24,901 nt of DNA from positions 1 through 24,901 of the forward strand of contig CALYRV010000015.1 in assembly GCA_945483525.1 (NCBI GenBank), given 5' to 3'. The notes below the pieces were generated by a model. That model did not search any database. It was not told the DNA's origin and saw only the letters and a program-made list of their open reading frames with translations. Shown in pieces: positions 7,829 through 16,887 of this stretch. The DNA is from an uncultured Verrucomicrobiota bacterium (GTDB lineage Bacteria; Verrucomicrobiota; Kiritimatiellia; RFP12; UBA1067). The first letter of the stretch is position 1. Each line of letters starts with the position of its first letter. The position numbers and the translations under genes were made by a program.

Positions 7829-8764
7829 TTAAGGCTCAATTATTACCCTAGTGCCGGACTTGCAGAGCGCATAAAGTCTGGCGGCGTTCCAGTTCGCGAG
7901 CCGGAAGCATCCGTGGGATCCGGTAAAACCGATAGATTCCGGACGTGGAGTACCGTGGATACCATAACCAGGAAGGTTGAGCCCCATCCACGCAACACCG
8001 ACGGGACAGTTCTCGCCTGCCGGCCAGATGTACCGCTGTACCTTCTTCCCCGCCGGCGTGGAATCGGGAGTATAAGTGTAGTTAGGCCAGGCGACATAGC
8101 TCGTTATCTTAAGCTCACCATGTGCAGGCACCTTCGTCTTGTTCGCCGCAATAGAACATGGCGCCAGCAATAGCGGTCTGCCCGAGGCGTCATATGCCCG
8201 AATCGTGGAGTCGGAAATCGAAACGCGCACCACCGTCGCCTCTGGTCGGACCGGCCGATTTCGCCGGCCGCGATCGCCCGCCAACAGCTCCTCGTCAATT
8301 GAAGGGAAATCGGGGATCACCAGCTTGAGTCCTGGTTTGACATGCGCCCAGTCGATACCGGGATTAAGTCGCACGAATGCCTGCTGCGAGAGGTGTCCAC
8401 GCTCAGCGAACATCTCCTTAACCGATTCATATCCCATTCGTTTAAGTTCGGAACGCCGCGCTGGGTCCTCGGGAATCTTCACCACTGCATCAAGATCCGC
8501 TTGCGTCACTTCCACAATACGGAACGGATCAGGTTTATCAGCAAAGAAACGGTCGAACGCCTCGCCAGGTCCCGGCACCTTGCCGTCCTTCGGCAGCAGG
8601 TGGTTGTCGATCATGTACCTGGTCAACGCATAATCCGATTTTCTCCCCCACACGCCATCGATTGCGCTGCAGGAGTATCCAGCGCGGTCAAGATGAATTT
8701 GCACCGCCATCTCCTTTGACTCGGCGAAGGTGGCGGCGAACATCAGGATAACGGATGCGAACAT
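7829..8764 (-). CDS. Exported L,D-transpeptidase (YkuD family) with peptidoglycan-binding-like N-terminus
   Basis: A 311-residue cell-wall enzyme. Residues 1-14 form a short signal peptide. Residues about 20-55 (IHLDRAGYSCSAIDGVWG) resemble a PG_binding_1 repeat, and residues about 125-152 (QAFVRLNPGIDWAHVKPGLKLVIPDF region) resemble a LysM-like segment. The YkuD domain occupies about 175-311, with GIHGTPRPESIGFTGSHG followed by Cys286; His270, His284 and Cys286 are the expected catalytic set. By family knowledge it forms 3-3 peptidoglycan crosslinks or attaches proteins to the wall. The ATG at 8764 follows a 48-base pyrimidine-rich spacer without a Shine-Dalgarno after the dihydrouridine synthase gene. 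It is probably the last gene of the phosphatase-kinase unit. No terminator hairpin follows it before the trpS promoter. Confidence 0.92.
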   Translation of the reverse strand: MFASVILMFAATFAESKEMAVQIHLDRAGYSCSAIDGVWGRKSDYALTRYMIDNHLLPKDGKVPGPGEAFDRFFADKPDPFRIVEVTQADLDAVVKIPEDPARRSELKRMGYESVKEMFAERGHLSQQAFVRLNPGIDWAHVKPGLKLVIPDFPSIDEELLAGDRGRRNRPVRPEATVVRVSISDSTIRAYDASGRPLLLAPCSIAANKTKVPAHGELKITSYVAWPNYTYTPDSTPAGKKVQRYIWPAGENCPVGVAWMGLNLPGYGIHGTPRPESIGFTGSHGCFRLANWNAARLYALCKSGTRVIIEP

Positions 8765-8812
8765 ATACAGATGAGAAGCAAAGAAGGGAAACTTGAAGAA
8801 GGAAGACGGAGG

Positions 8813-9691
8813 TCAGGGTAAAGATGAAAGGAGTTCGTCAGTCGTGCGACAGAGTTTGACCACGTTCCAACGGCGGTGCCATGCCGGGAGTAGCTTCCAG
8901 TACGAGATCAGTTCCTTCATCCTCCCCAGCACCGATGCGTCACCAGAAAGCTCTGCCGCGCTCGCCGCGACGTAACGGCGCAACAGCATTCCGATATCAT
9001 CCCGCTCTCCGAGCGAGACGACGAAGGACCGTCCGATCATTAACGAGGTCGAGGACGGAGCTTGAGACCGAGAACAAAGCGGCAGGTCTCCGTTGCGGAC
9101 GAGCGGAATCTTCGCGACCTTCTCAATCTCCGCAAACGCCTCCCAGTCGCACTGTCCGCCGTACATCTGACGGGCAGTGCGAGCGTGGACGGTAAGGAAG
9201 CGTAACGGATATTGGTTAATGATCGGCATCAGTGCCAGAAGTTCGTTAGGACGTTCGATACCAAGACGCGCCTTGACCGAGAATTTCCCTTCGCCCATCA
9301 CGGAGCATCCAGCGTCAAGCATCGCCCGAAGCACGTCCGGTGTCTTCAGCATCCCGGAGCCCCTTCCCTTGCAACGCACCATCGGATACGGACACCCGCA
9401 GTTAAGGTCCGCAGTATCATACCCCGCGCCCTTGACCTTCTCGAGACAGACTTTAAGTGCGGACGGATCTTTGCCGATAAACTGGGGGGTGATTATAAGG
9501 GAATGAGAAACGGGGGATGGGGAGCGGGAAATTGGGAACGCGGACAGTTCGCGGTCCTTAAGCGGATCGTAGCCGTTAATGGCGGCGATGAACGGGGTGA
9601 TGGCTTCAGTGAATCCAGCTTCGCCGATAAGATCCGCGAAGACCTCGCGGAAGCAGCGGATAGTCACGCCTCGGAGCGGTGCGAGGATCAT
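8813..9691 (-). CDS. tRNA-dihydrouridine synthase family protein, with repeat-derived insert
   Basis: An FMN enzyme family that reduces uridine to dihydrouridine in tRNA. The 292 residues contain LAPLRGVTIRCFR (3-15), DLNCGCP (95-101, catalytic Cys100), SVKARLG (138-144, Lys140), TVHARTARQMYGG (167-179, His169), RNGD (199-202) and MIGR (218-221), closest in style to DusC. Two parts look atypical. Residues 52-65 (about PISRSPSPVSHSL) are encoded by six degenerate 7-bp repeats. Residues about 205-216, between RNGD and MIGR where the family has a helix, are low-complexity and encoded by a CTC-rich tract. The reading frame stays open and the catalytic residues remain, so it may be active. The ATG at 9691 overlaps the kinase stop by four bases (ATGA), indicating coupling. 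Confidence 0.85.
   Translation of the reverse strand: MILAPLRGVTIRCFREVFADLIGEAGFTEAITPFIAAINGYDPLKDRELSAFPISRSPSPVSHSLIITPQFIGKDPSALKVCLEKVKGAGYDTADLNCGCPYPMVRCKGRGSGMLKTPDVLRAMLDAGCSVMGEGKFSVKARLGIERPNELLALMPIINQYPLRFLTVHARTARQMYGGQCDWEAFAEIEKVAKIPLVRNGDLPLCSRSQAPSSTSLMIGRSFVVSLGERDDIGMLLRRYVAASAAELSGDASVLGRMKELISYWKLLPAWHRRWNVVKLCRTTDELLSSLP
9498..9539 (-). repeat. Six degenerate 7-bp repeats inside the dihydrouridine synthase gene
   Basis: Read on the minus strand, six consecutive heptamers approximate RTTCCCN, with the first base alternating G, A, G, A, G, A; the array could also be read as three 14-mers. Total length is 42 bases, a multiple of three, so it adds 14 codons without breaking the frame. 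The encoded Ser/Pro-rich stretch lies just before the strand carrying ITPQFIG. Confidence 0.7.
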
Positions 9692-10758
9692 CTTCCAAAA
9701 AGACGGGCGAAAAATCCGCGCCGCCTGCGTTGCTTGAGATTATCAACGAAATTCTTAATTTCGATGTCTTGAGTCTCGAACGAAAGTGTGGGATTATTTG
9801 GAGGCAGGTTCTCAACCAGCTTGCCGATCTTCATCGTCGGTCGCGCCTCGGTATCCGGGGCGAACTCCACCGTGGGCGCACCTAGCGATCCAAAATCGTA
9901 CCCCAAACGTCCGAGTTCCGCGACCAATACCTTGTAATCGCCGATACGGCGATCACGATCCTTATGACACATGCGCCGGATCAACGTAGCCACAGCGGGA
10001 GGAACGGTACGATCAAAATCCCGCACATCTGGCATCGGTTCATCCGAAAGCACTTTCTCAAGAATCTGAGCGGAATTACCTTCCGTGTAGGGACAGGTTC
10101 CAGAGACCATTTCGAAGAAGACGATCCCCAGCGAATAAATATCTGCGCGATGATCGACATCCCCGGAATCCACAGCTTGTTCCGGCGAGATATATACTGG
10201 AGTGCCGAAAACGCTCTGAGTTGCGGTCGCCAGCGTATCGCCGAGCCCAGTCGCCTTGGCAATGCCGAGATCGATGAGCTTTACAGTTCCGTCTGGCAGC
10301 AGCATGATGTTCTCAGGCTTAATGTCGCGGTGAACCACACTGAACTTCTGAGCGGCACCGAGGGCGGAAGCCACCTGCAGGATGATCTTCGCGGCTCGAT
10401 CAGGAGAGAATTTACCGGCGAACCCGAGCACGGTACGAAGGTCTCCTCCCTGGACATAGTCCATGACCAAATAGTAGATTCCGCGATCCTGATCAAAGCC
10501 GCAGCCGTGAACGGCGACAAGATTAGGATGACGAATCTTAATCGCGATCTTCGCCTCGCGAATAAAGCGCTTGACGTATTCCGGATCCTCCTGCGCGACC
10601 TTCGGATAAAGAACCTTCATGGCGAACGGAGTGTCAAGGATCTCATGCCGAACTAGATACACCGCACCGACACCGCCGTGACCAAGCACGCGTTCGACCA
10701 CGTAACCGCGATAATGCTCGCCGACTTTGAATACGTCTTCGTCTGGGGTGCCGTCCAT
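9688..10758 (-). CDS. Soluble Hanks-type serine/threonine protein kinase with basic C-terminal tail
   Basis: A eukaryotic-like protein kinase. In the 356-residue reading it shows the glycine loop GHGGVGAVYLVRH (26-38), Lys48 in AMKVL, Glu68, HRDIKPEN (143-150), DLGIAK (163-168) and SPEQ (191-194) at the activation-segment end. The kinase core ends near residue 280. After it come a threonine-rich linker (APTVEF, ARPTMKIG) and an arginine-rich end (RRRRGFFARLFGR). There is no transmembrane helix and no PASTA repeat, so it is likely cytosolic. I chose ATG 10758 because GAGAGG precedes it by about 8 bases; a GTG at 10779 would overlap the upstream kinase by 20 bases. It lies one base after the second kinase gene's stop and overlaps the Dus-type gene by four. 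Its targets are unknown. Confidence 0.92.
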   Translation of the reverse strand: MDGTPDEDVFKVGEHYRGYVVERVLGHGGVGAVYLVRHEILDTPFAMKVLYPKVAQEDPEYVKRFIREAKIAIKIRHPNLVAVHGCGFDQDRGIYYLVMDYVQGGDLRTVLGFAGKFSPDRAAKIILQVASALGAAQKFSVVHRDIKPENIMLLPDGTVKLIDLGIAKATGLGDTLATATQSVFGTPVYISPEQAVDSGDVDHRADIYSLGIVFFEMVSGTCPYTEGNSAQILEKVLSDEPMPDVRDFDRTVPPAVATLIRRMCHKDRDRRIGDYKVLVAELGRLGYDFGSLGAPTVEFAPDTEARPTMKIGKLVENLPPNNPTLSFETQDIEIKNFVDNLKQRRRRGFFARLFGR

Positions 10759-10759
10759 A

Positions 10760-11620
10760 TCAGATCCTCTCCAGCACACGATTGCAACAGTCGGCGATCC
10801 ATTGCGGAGAGTTCACACGGTTCTCTCGCTTCGGATCGCACATGATTCTGATGATATTGGCGACAACGGCAGGTATCGTAGGCTCGACAGTACGCACGTC
10901 CGGAATCGGTTCATTGGTAACCGCCTTGGCCATGATCTGCACATTTGTCAACGACGGATACGGACGTACTCCTGTCAGCATCTCAAAGAACATTATTCCA
11001 AGAGAATAGATGTCTGCCCGACCGTCAACACCTCTCGGATCCACCATCTGCTCCGGAGCCATGTAGGCAGGAGTACCGACGAAGGCACCAATCTTGGCCG
11101 TAAGAGCCGGCGACATTCCGTCGCCATCAAGCACATTAACCCTCGCGGTGCCCAGATCGGACACACGAAACGATCCGTCGGCAGCGAACATGATGTTCGA
11201 CGGTTTGAGATCTCGATGCACAATCCCGCGAGATTTCGCCCGCTCCAGCAGCAACGCGAGATCGCGCACCAGCGAAACGGCCTTCGCGAGCGGCAACCGC
11301 CCCTGCTCCGCGATCAACTCCGCCAGCGTTCCTCCGGGCACATACTCCATGATTATGTAACATAGCCCGGTGATCGGATCCTCTCCGATATCAAACACCT
11401 TCACCACATTCGGGTGGTCGATTTCCTTCGCGAGCCGCGCCTCCGAAAGGAATCGCTGACGCATCGTATGATCCGCAGCCTTCTCGGGGTCTAGCACTTT
11501 CACCGCACAGAACTCGTGCCGGGATTCGATCTCCAGTAACCACACCTCCGCCATCCCACCCTTGCCGAGCATGCTGACAATGCGGTAATCGCCGAACATC
11601 TCCCCGGACGTTAGGAACAT
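10760..11620 (-). CDS. Soluble Hanks-type serine/threonine protein kinase, minimal
   Basis: A 286-residue kinase consisting of almost only the catalytic domain. Motifs are GKGGMAEVWLLE (19-30), Lys41 in AVKVL, Glu60, HRDLKPSN (135-142), DLGTAR (155-160) and YMAPEQ (186-191), with the GRADIYSLGIMFFEMLTG helix (200-217). There is no membrane segment or accessory domain. The ATG at 11620 is preceded by GGAGGGAAA inside the end of the phosphatase gene, and the genes overlap by 10 bases. It is clearly related to the downstream kinase but diverged, so a tandem duplication followed by specialisation is plausible. With the phosphatase it forms a writer/eraser set. Confidence 0.93.
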   Translation of the reverse strand: MFLTSGEMFGDYRIVSMLGKGGMAEVWLLEIESRHEFCAVKVLDPEKAADHTMRQRFLSEARLAKEIDHPNVVKVFDIGEDPITGLCYIIMEYVPGGTLAELIAEQGRLPLAKAVSLVRDLALLLERAKSRGIVHRDLKPSNIMFAADGSFRVSDLGTARVNVLDGDGMSPALTAKIGAFVGTPAYMAPEQMVDPRGVDGRADIYSLGIMFFEMLTGVRPYPSLTNVQIMAKAVTNEPIPDVRTVEPTIPAVVANIIRIMCDPKRENRVNSPQWIADCCNRVLERI

Positions 11621-12381
11621 TTTCCCTCCACCTCAAGAATAACGAACGAGAAGTTGTCAGGTGCACCACACTTCAGCACCTCCTTGGAGAGAGCGGACTT
11701 GGCGGACTCTAATGCCCCACTTCCTATCAGCTTCAGCAACGACTCGTCAGACACAACGTCGTTGACCCCGTCAGTGCATAATAGATACCTGTCCCCCGGC
11801 TCAACCAACAGCTTCTTCCAGTCTGGACACACCGTATCGCCAGTACCTACGGCTCGGGTGAGAACATGCGACAGCGGATTAGAGCGACTCGCGAAGTCTG
11901 CACCAAAACCGCACTTTCGTCGAAGCTCGGCGCCAACCGAATGGTCTCTGCTTAACTGGGTTATCCCCCCCCTGCGGATACGATATATGCGACTGTCGCC
12001 GACATATCCGAGAACCGCATGTGTCATATCGTCAGGGTCGAACAGCATAACCGCGACCGTGGTTCCCATCTGATCAAACCCCATCGTCTGCGAATAGTCC
12101 CAAATCGCCTCGTTAGAACATATGATGGCATTACACACCGCCTCCATCCGAGCGGCGAAATCATCAGGTTGAATACGGACCATCATGGAGATCTCGGCAC
12201 AGACTATCTCGCTGGCCTTCTCACCGTCCGCCCCGCCCCCCATGCCGTCAGCGACACAATAAGTCAAGTGCGCATCGTCGATCAGCACGTGATCCTCATT
12301 GTTTTCACGGACCAATCCGACCGCACTTTCACTTACGGCGAGTATCCTTGGTTTCGTGTTCTTTTTACCGAATCCGAACAT
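11611..12381 (-). CDS. PP2C-family serine/threonine protein phosphatase
   Basis: A 256-residue metal-dependent phosphatase expected to remove phosphate from Ser/Thr residues, probably those of the two downstream kinases and their targets. PP2C motifs occur in order: VRENNEDHVLI (24-34), ADGMGGG (44-50, Asp45), MGTTVAVML (105-113), GYVGDSRIYRIR (125-136), LSRDHS (143-148), LCTDGVND (201-208, Asp204) and DNFSFVILE (242-250, Asp242). No signal peptide or membrane segment, so cytosolic. The ATG at 12381 has no Shine-Dalgarno, and a TATAAT box ends 10 bases before it, so the mRNA should start almost at the start codon. It heads the unit phosphatase-kinase-kinase-Dus-L,D-transpeptidase. Confidence 0.95.
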   Translation of the reverse strand: MFGFGKKNTKPRILAVSESAVGLVRENNEDHVLIDDAHLTYCVADGMGGGADGEKASEIVCAEISMMVRIQPDDFAARMEAVCNAIICSNEAIWDYSQTMGFDQMGTTVAVMLFDPDDMTHAVLGYVGDSRIYRIRRGGITQLSRDHSVGAELRRKCGFGADFASRSNPLSHVLTRAVGTGDTVCPDWKKLLVEPGDRYLLCTDGVNDVVSDESLLKLIGSGALESAKSALSKEVLKCGAPDNFSFVILEVEGKCS

Positions 12382-12391
12382 TACGCCGCTG

Positions 12392-12400
12392 ATTATACCA
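12392..12400 (-). promoter_or_regulatory. Extended -10 promoter for the phosphatase/kinase unit
   Basis: The minus strand reads TGGTATAAT, a consensus extended -10. Its hexamer ends 10 bases before the phosphatase ATG, leaving a predicted leader of only about 3 bases. It lies in the 24-base gap after the acyltransferase stop. Confidence 0.65.
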
Positions 12401-12405
12401 TTTTA

Positions 12406-13227
12406 TCAGTCATCGCGCCAGCGGCGATGAATCCAGAGATACTGTTCAGGATACTTACGAATGGCAGCCTCAAGGCGATCATTGAGCAACTGTGTACACG
12501 CGTTTCTGTCGTCTGTCTTAGAAAACCTGACCGGATCGCCGCCGACCAGGCGGTATTGATACGGCGCAATCCGAACGAACGATCCAACCACGATCGGATA
12601 CCCCGTCCGCATCGCAAGCCTGGTCGCCGATGTAAACGTACGAGCAGGACGACCCATGAACTTCAACAGCGCCCCGTTGCGCGAAAACTGATCCATCAGA
12701 ATGGTCATCGCAGCCTTGTCGTCCTGCCATCCTCTAAGAATGTCCGGGGTGAAGCCGTGGTTTTTATCAATCACCTTGACAGGCCCGCGAAAATGGTGCT
12801 CCTTGATCCACTTGGCGAAAAACCGATTGTCCATCACCCTAGCGATAGCATACATAGGACGGGAGAAGGAAATCAAGTTGGTCGCCGCCTCCCAGACCCC
12901 GTGGTGGGAGGAAACCAGCAGGATCGGCGTATCCAGAGCTTCCAGCAACATCCTAGCCACCTCCTGCGATGCATCAGTGGTTACATCAAGGTGCTCGCGC
13001 CAGTTGTCTTTGGTAATGACCGCAGGAACGCAGATCGCCTCAAGGATATGCCCAGCAAAATGTCCGAACGACGCCTTCGCGATCCGCGCAGCCTCCTTCG
13101 GATCCGCGGTAATTCCGCCGCGAATGATGTTCTCCACCGCCACCCGGCGACGCTTACGGAAAAATGGCCAGATCATCCGCGCGAAACGTGATCCGATATC
13201 GTAAGCGTGCCTCTGGAAGAAGGTCAT
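12406..13227 (-). CDS. LpxL/HtrB-type lipid A acyltransferase
   Basis: A 273-residue membrane-associated acyltransferase of the LpxL/LpxM family, which adds secondary acyl chains to lipid A at the inner membrane. Support comes from the HX4E catalytic motif in SSHHGVWE (His108, Glu113), the DQFSRNGALLKFMGRPA segment and the C-terminal YPEQYLWIHRRWR typical of the family. The N-terminus has a short hydrophobic/basic segment (FARMIWPFFRKRRR) suited to membrane contact. The start overlaps the leuS stop by one base (TGATG). It implies an outer membrane with acylated lipid A, although no other lpx gene is in view. Which chain or position it transfers to cannot be told. Confidence 0.88.
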   Translation of the reverse strand: MTFFQRHAYDIGSRFARMIWPFFRKRRRVAVENIIRGGITADPKEAARIAKASFGHFAGHILEAICVPAVITKDNWREHLDVTTDASQEVARMLLEALDTPILLVSSHHGVWEAATNLISFSRPMYAIARVMDNRFFAKWIKEHHFRGPVKVIDKNHGFTPDILRGWQDDKAAMTILMDQFSRNGALLKFMGRPARTFTSATRLAMRTGYPIVVGSFVRIAPYQYRLVGGDPVRFSKTDDRNACTQLLNDRLEAAIRKYPEQYLWIHRRWRDD

Positions 13228-15812
13228 CAGCGGACGACGAAATTGACCATGCGCTTCGGCACGGCGATCACCTTGACAATCGTCTTGCCTTCAAGGAACT
13301 TTGCGACGTCAGGATTAGCCTTTGCAGCCGCCTCCATGTCAGCTGGAGTCGCCGCTACTGGCACCTTCACTCGGCCACGAAGCTTGCCCAGCACCTGTAC
13401 CGGAATCTCAATTTCGTCCTCAACGAGAGCACTGGGATCATATGCCGGCCACGACTCGTATGCGAGCGTCCTATCGTGTCCAAGCACGGACCACAGCTCT
13501 TCTCCGAGATGCGGCGCAAACGGCGCAAGACAGAGGACAAACTTCTCAAGAAGCTCCTTCGGAAGCTCTCCCGGAGGGACCTCGTTGAGAAACACCATCA
13601 TCGCTGAAATACCGGTGTTGAAACTCATCGCCTCGAGATCTTCTCCGACCTTCTTCACCATCGTAGCGACACTCTTGGCCTCCGCCTTGGTGAGCGCACG
13701 ATCAATGATCTTCGAATCACACACGAGATTGTTCGCGCGCTTGAGGAAACGATGAACACCTTCGACGCCCTTAGTGGACCACGGCTTGACAGCCTGCAAC
13801 GGGCCCATGAACATCTCGTAGAGACGAAGCGAGTCGGCACCGTAATCGCGGATGACGTCATCTGGATTGACAACGTTCTTGAGCGACTTCGACATCTTCG
13901 CAGGAAATTCAACGAGCTCCTCGAGCACCGAAAGATCAGCGCCATCCATTCCCCAGTTCACAGGGCCGAACGGCTTGCCATCCTTCCACTCGACATGGTC
14001 CATCGGAATCAGCACACCACGCTTGTTCTTGTATGCCATGCCGAGGATCATGCCCTGGTTGACGAGCTTCTGGAACGGCTCCGCCGTCGGGACAAGCCCA
14101 AGATCAAACAGCACCTTATGCCAGAAACGCGCATAAAGGAGATGAAGCACCGCATGCTCGGCGCCACCGACGTAAAGATCAACTGGCAGCCACTCCTTGA
14201 GCAACTCAGGATCACAGAACGCCTTGTCGTTAGTCGGATCAATATAACGGAGATAGTACCAGCAGCTGCCAGCCCACTGCGGCATCGTATTAGTCTCGCG
14301 AACGCCTTTCATGCCATCCGCGCGCGTGACATTCACCCATTCTGTAGCCTTCGCGAGCGGCGGCTCCCCGGTGCCCGTCGGCTTGTAGTCCTCGAGCTCT
14401 GGCAAGGTAAGCGGCAAATCACACTCGTCAACGAGCGACTGCGTGCCATCCTCCCAATGGATGACCGGGAATGGCTCGCCCCAGTAGCGCTGCCGAGAGA
14501 ACAGCCAGTCGCGCAGTTTGTATTGCGTTTTTGCCTGGCCTAACTTGCGCTCCTCCAACCACTTGATCATCGCCTTGCGGGCGTCATCGACGGAAAGACC
14601 CGTGAGGAAGCCGGACGAGACCATCACGCCGGAATAGATGTCGGTGAACGCGGCATCCTTCGTGTAGGGGACAGGATCCTTCGACGCGTTCTTCGCCTCT
14701 TCGCTGTCCGCCGCCGCGACAACCTGGACAATCGGGAGGCCGAAGACCTTCGCGAAGTCAAAGTCACGCTCATCGTGCGCAGGAACCGCCATGATGGCAC
14801 CGGTGCCGTAGGAGGCGAGGACGTAGTCGGAGATGAAGATCGGGATCTCGGTGTCGTTGACCGGATTATGGCCAGTCACGCCTTCGAGCCTGACGCCGGT
14901 CTTCTCCTTGTTGAGCTCCGTACGCTCGAGATCGCTCTTGGAAGCGGCCTTCTTCTGATAGGCCTTCACGTCTTCGGCGTTTCTGATCGTGCCATCCCCA
15001 AGCCATTTGGCGACCAGCTTGTGCTCGGGAGAAAGAACCATGTAGGTCGCCCCAAAGAGCGTGTCGCAGCGAGTCGTGTAGACCGTAATCGTATCGGCCG
15101 TTCCTGTCGCCTTGAAGTCGACCAGCGCACCAGTGGATTTCCCGATCCAGTTGCGTTGCATCTCCTTGATGCCGTCAGGCCAATCGAGCGTGTCGAGATC
15201 CTTGAGAAGACGCTCGGCATATTCGGTGATCTTGAGCATCCACTGACGCATCGGCTTGCGGATTACGGGATAATTGCCGCGCTCCGACTTGCCGTCAATG
15301 ACTTCCTCATTCGCAAGCACCGTACCGAGGGCCGGACACCAGTTTACCGGCACCTCCGCAACGTAGGCCAACCCCTTCTTGTAGAGTTGCTCGAAAATCC
15401 ACTGCGTCCACTTGTAGTACCTGGGGTCGGTTGTGTTGACCTCGCGATCCCAGTCATAGGAAAAACCGAGAGCGCGAATCTGCTCACGGAAACGGTCAAC
15501 GTTCTTTTTGGTGGTAATCGCAGGATGAGTGCCCGTCTCAACCGCATATTGCTCGGCAGGGAGACCGAACGCGTCCCATCCCATTGGATGCAGGACGTTA
15601 AAACCCTTCATGCGCTTGTATCGACAAAGGATATCAGTCGCTGTATAACCTTCAGGGTGTCCGACATGAAGCCCAGCCCCCGACGGATAAGGAAACATGT
15701 CAAGACAATAAAACTTCTCGCCCGGCTTGGACGAATCAGTCTTAAAAGTCTTGTTCTCGAGCCAGTACTTCTGCCACTTCTTCTCAATGGCAGAGAAATT
15801 ATAATCGCTCAT
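13227..15812 (-). CDS. leuS: Leucyl-tRNA synthetase
   Basis: An 861-residue class I synthetase that charges tRNA-Leu. It shows the HIGH box as HVGH (residues 49-52, in [18 protein letters not shown]), a CP1 editing insertion of about 200 residues with [18 protein letters not shown] and [12 protein letters not shown], the zinc-lacking WYYLRYIDP region, and [10 protein letters not shown] near residue 637, followed by the anticodon-binding helices and a C-terminal domain. Length is normal. The ATG at 15812 overlaps the plsX stop by four bases (ATGA), and its stop overlaps the acyltransferase start by one, so the three genes are tightly coupled. Internally it looks intact. Confidence 0.97.
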   Translation of the reverse strand: MSDYNFSAIEKKWQKYWLENKTFKTDSSKPGEKFYCLDMFPYPSGAGLHVGHPEGYTATDILCRYKRMKGFNVLHPMGWDAFGLPAEQYAVETGTHPAITTKKNVDRFREQIRALGFSYDWDREVNTTDPRYYKWTQWIFEQLYKKGLAYVAEVPVNWCPALGTVLANEEVIDGKSERGNYPVIRKPMRQWMLKITEYAERLLKDLDTLDWPDGIKEMQRNWIGKSTGALVDFKATGTADTITVYTTRCDTLFGATYMVLSPEHKLVAKWLGDGTIRNAEDVKAYQKKAASKSDLERTELNKEKTGVRLEGVTGHNPVNDTEIPIFISDYVLASYGTGAIMAVPAHDERDFDFAKVFGLPIVQVVAAADSEEAKNASKDPVPYTKDAAFTDIYSGVMVSSGFLTGLSVDDARKAMIKWLEERKLGQAKTQYKLRDWLFSRQRYWGEPFPVIHWEDGTQSLVDECDLPLTLPELEDYKPTGTGEPPLAKATEWVNVTRADGMKGVRETNTMPQWAGSCWYYLRYIDPTNDKAFCDPELLKEWLPVDLYVGGAEHAVLHLLYARFWHKVLFDLGLVPTAEPFQKLVNQGMILGMAYKNKRGVLIPMDHVEWKDGKPFGPVNWGMDGADLSVLEELVEFPAKMSKSLKNVVNPDDVIRDYGADSLRLYEMFMGPLQAVKPWSTKGVEGVHRFLKRANNLVCDSKIIDRALTKAEAKSVATMVKKVGEDLEAMSFNTGISAMMVFLNEVPPGELPKELLEKFVLCLAPFAPHLGEELWSVLGHDRTLAYESWPAYDPSALVEDEIEIPVQVLGKLRGRVKVPVAATPADMEAAAKANPDVAKFLEGKTIVKVIAVPKRMVNFVVR

Positions 15813-16864
15813 TTCTGCTTCAGGTCTTCGGCATGTTCGGCGATCGCTTGGGCGATGAGGCCGGATACGTCGTTGACCGCCGCAGCGACGCCGGCTTTTA
15901 CGGCGTAGTAAATTGCCTTGTGGCTGGAACTGCCGTGTGCAATCACGACCGCTCCGGGAACACCCAATAGCGGCGCACCACCATACAGTTCGGGGTCGAA
16001 CGTTGACTTGATCGAATGAAACGCTCCGCGCAGAAGAATCGTGCCAGCAATGCGCATCAAGCCCTTAAAACACTCCTTCTTAAGGTACTGGCTGAAAGCC
16101 TTGGCAACCGACTCCGTGGTCTTCAATACCACATTGCCGACGAAGCCATCACAAACGACCACGTCAAGGTGCCCCTTGAAAAGGTCCTTGCCTTCAATAT
16201 TGCCGACGAAGTGAAGCCCCTTCACCTCCTTGAGAAGCGGAAAAGTCGCCTTCGTCATCTCATTGCCCTTGCAGTCTTCGGTGCCGATCGAAAGGAGACC
16301 CACTACAGGAGTCTGACGCTTGATCACCGCCTGCGAATAGGCATTACCCATAATTCCGAACTGAACCAGCCACTCGGGATGGCAATCCATATTCGCACCG
16401 GCGTCAAGCACCAGAATCGGACGGCGAGGGCTCTTCGTCGGAAGAATGGTGGCAATGGCGGGACGCTTGACCCCCGGGATGCGGCCAAGATTGAGGATCG
16501 CACTCGTCGCGACGGCACCGGAATTGCCTGCCGATACAAACGCATCGGCACGACCTTCCTTCACTAGGCGCATCGCGACGTTGATGGAACAATCCTTTTT
16601 CTTGCGAACCGCATCAACCGGACTTTCATCCATCTCCGCAACATCGGGAGCATGGACGATTTCAAGGGTTCCCCTCTCGATAGCCTGCTGTGCCTGAGAC
16701 TTAAGCTTCTTGTCAAGCTTGTCAAGCTCGGACTGAATCGAGGCAAGCTGCCCAACGAGTAGAACTTTCACGTCGGGAATGCCGACGGCAGCCTCGACAG
16801 CGCCGATTACGACTTGTTCGGGAGCATAATCGCCCCCCATCGCATCAAGAGCAATCCGAGTCAT
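15809..16864 (-). CDS. plsX: Phosphate acyltransferase PlsX
   Basis: PlsX converts acyl-ACP to acyl-phosphate for phospholipid synthesis and works peripherally at the membrane. The 351-residue reading begins [17 protein letters not shown], the classic PlsX start, and continues with [55 protein letters not shown] and a C-terminal [19 protein letters not shown] use ATG 16864, preceded by GGGG 7 bases upstream; a longer open frame to 16978 overlaps rpmF and would add 38 unrelated residues. The order yceD-rpmF-plsX is conserved in many bacteria. Here plsX is followed by leuS rather than fab genes. Confidence 0.96.
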   Translation of the reverse strand: MTRIALDAMGGDYAPEQVVIGAVEAAVGIPDVKVLLVGQLASIQSELDKLDKKLKSQAQQAIERGTLEIVHAPDVAEMDESPVDAVRKKKDCSINVAMRLVKEGRADAFVSAGNSGAVATSAILNLGRIPGVKRPAIATILPTKSPRRPILVLDAGANMDCHPEWLVQFGIMGNAYSQAVIKRQTPVVGLLSIGTEDCKGNEMTKATFPLLKEVKGLHFVGNIEGKDLFKGHLDVVVCDGFVGNVVLKTTESVAKAFSQYLKKECFKGLMRIAGTILLRGAFHSIKSTFDPELYGGAPLLGVPGAVVIAHGSSSHKAIYYAVKAGVAAAVNDVSGLIAQAIAEHAEDLKQK

Positions 16865-16887
16865 AGGGAACCCCCTATTAAAGGTTT

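Noticed and set aside
8765..8812. Third heptamer repeat array or a promoter in the Dus/L,D-transpeptidase spacer
   Set aside because: The spacer is pyrimidine-rich on the minus strand, but the units do not keep a period of 7, and there is no TATAAT-like box.
10759..10779. GTG start adding 7 residues to the tailed kinase
   Set aside because: It would overlap the upstream kinase by 20 bases; the ATG at 10758 has a GAGAGG site.
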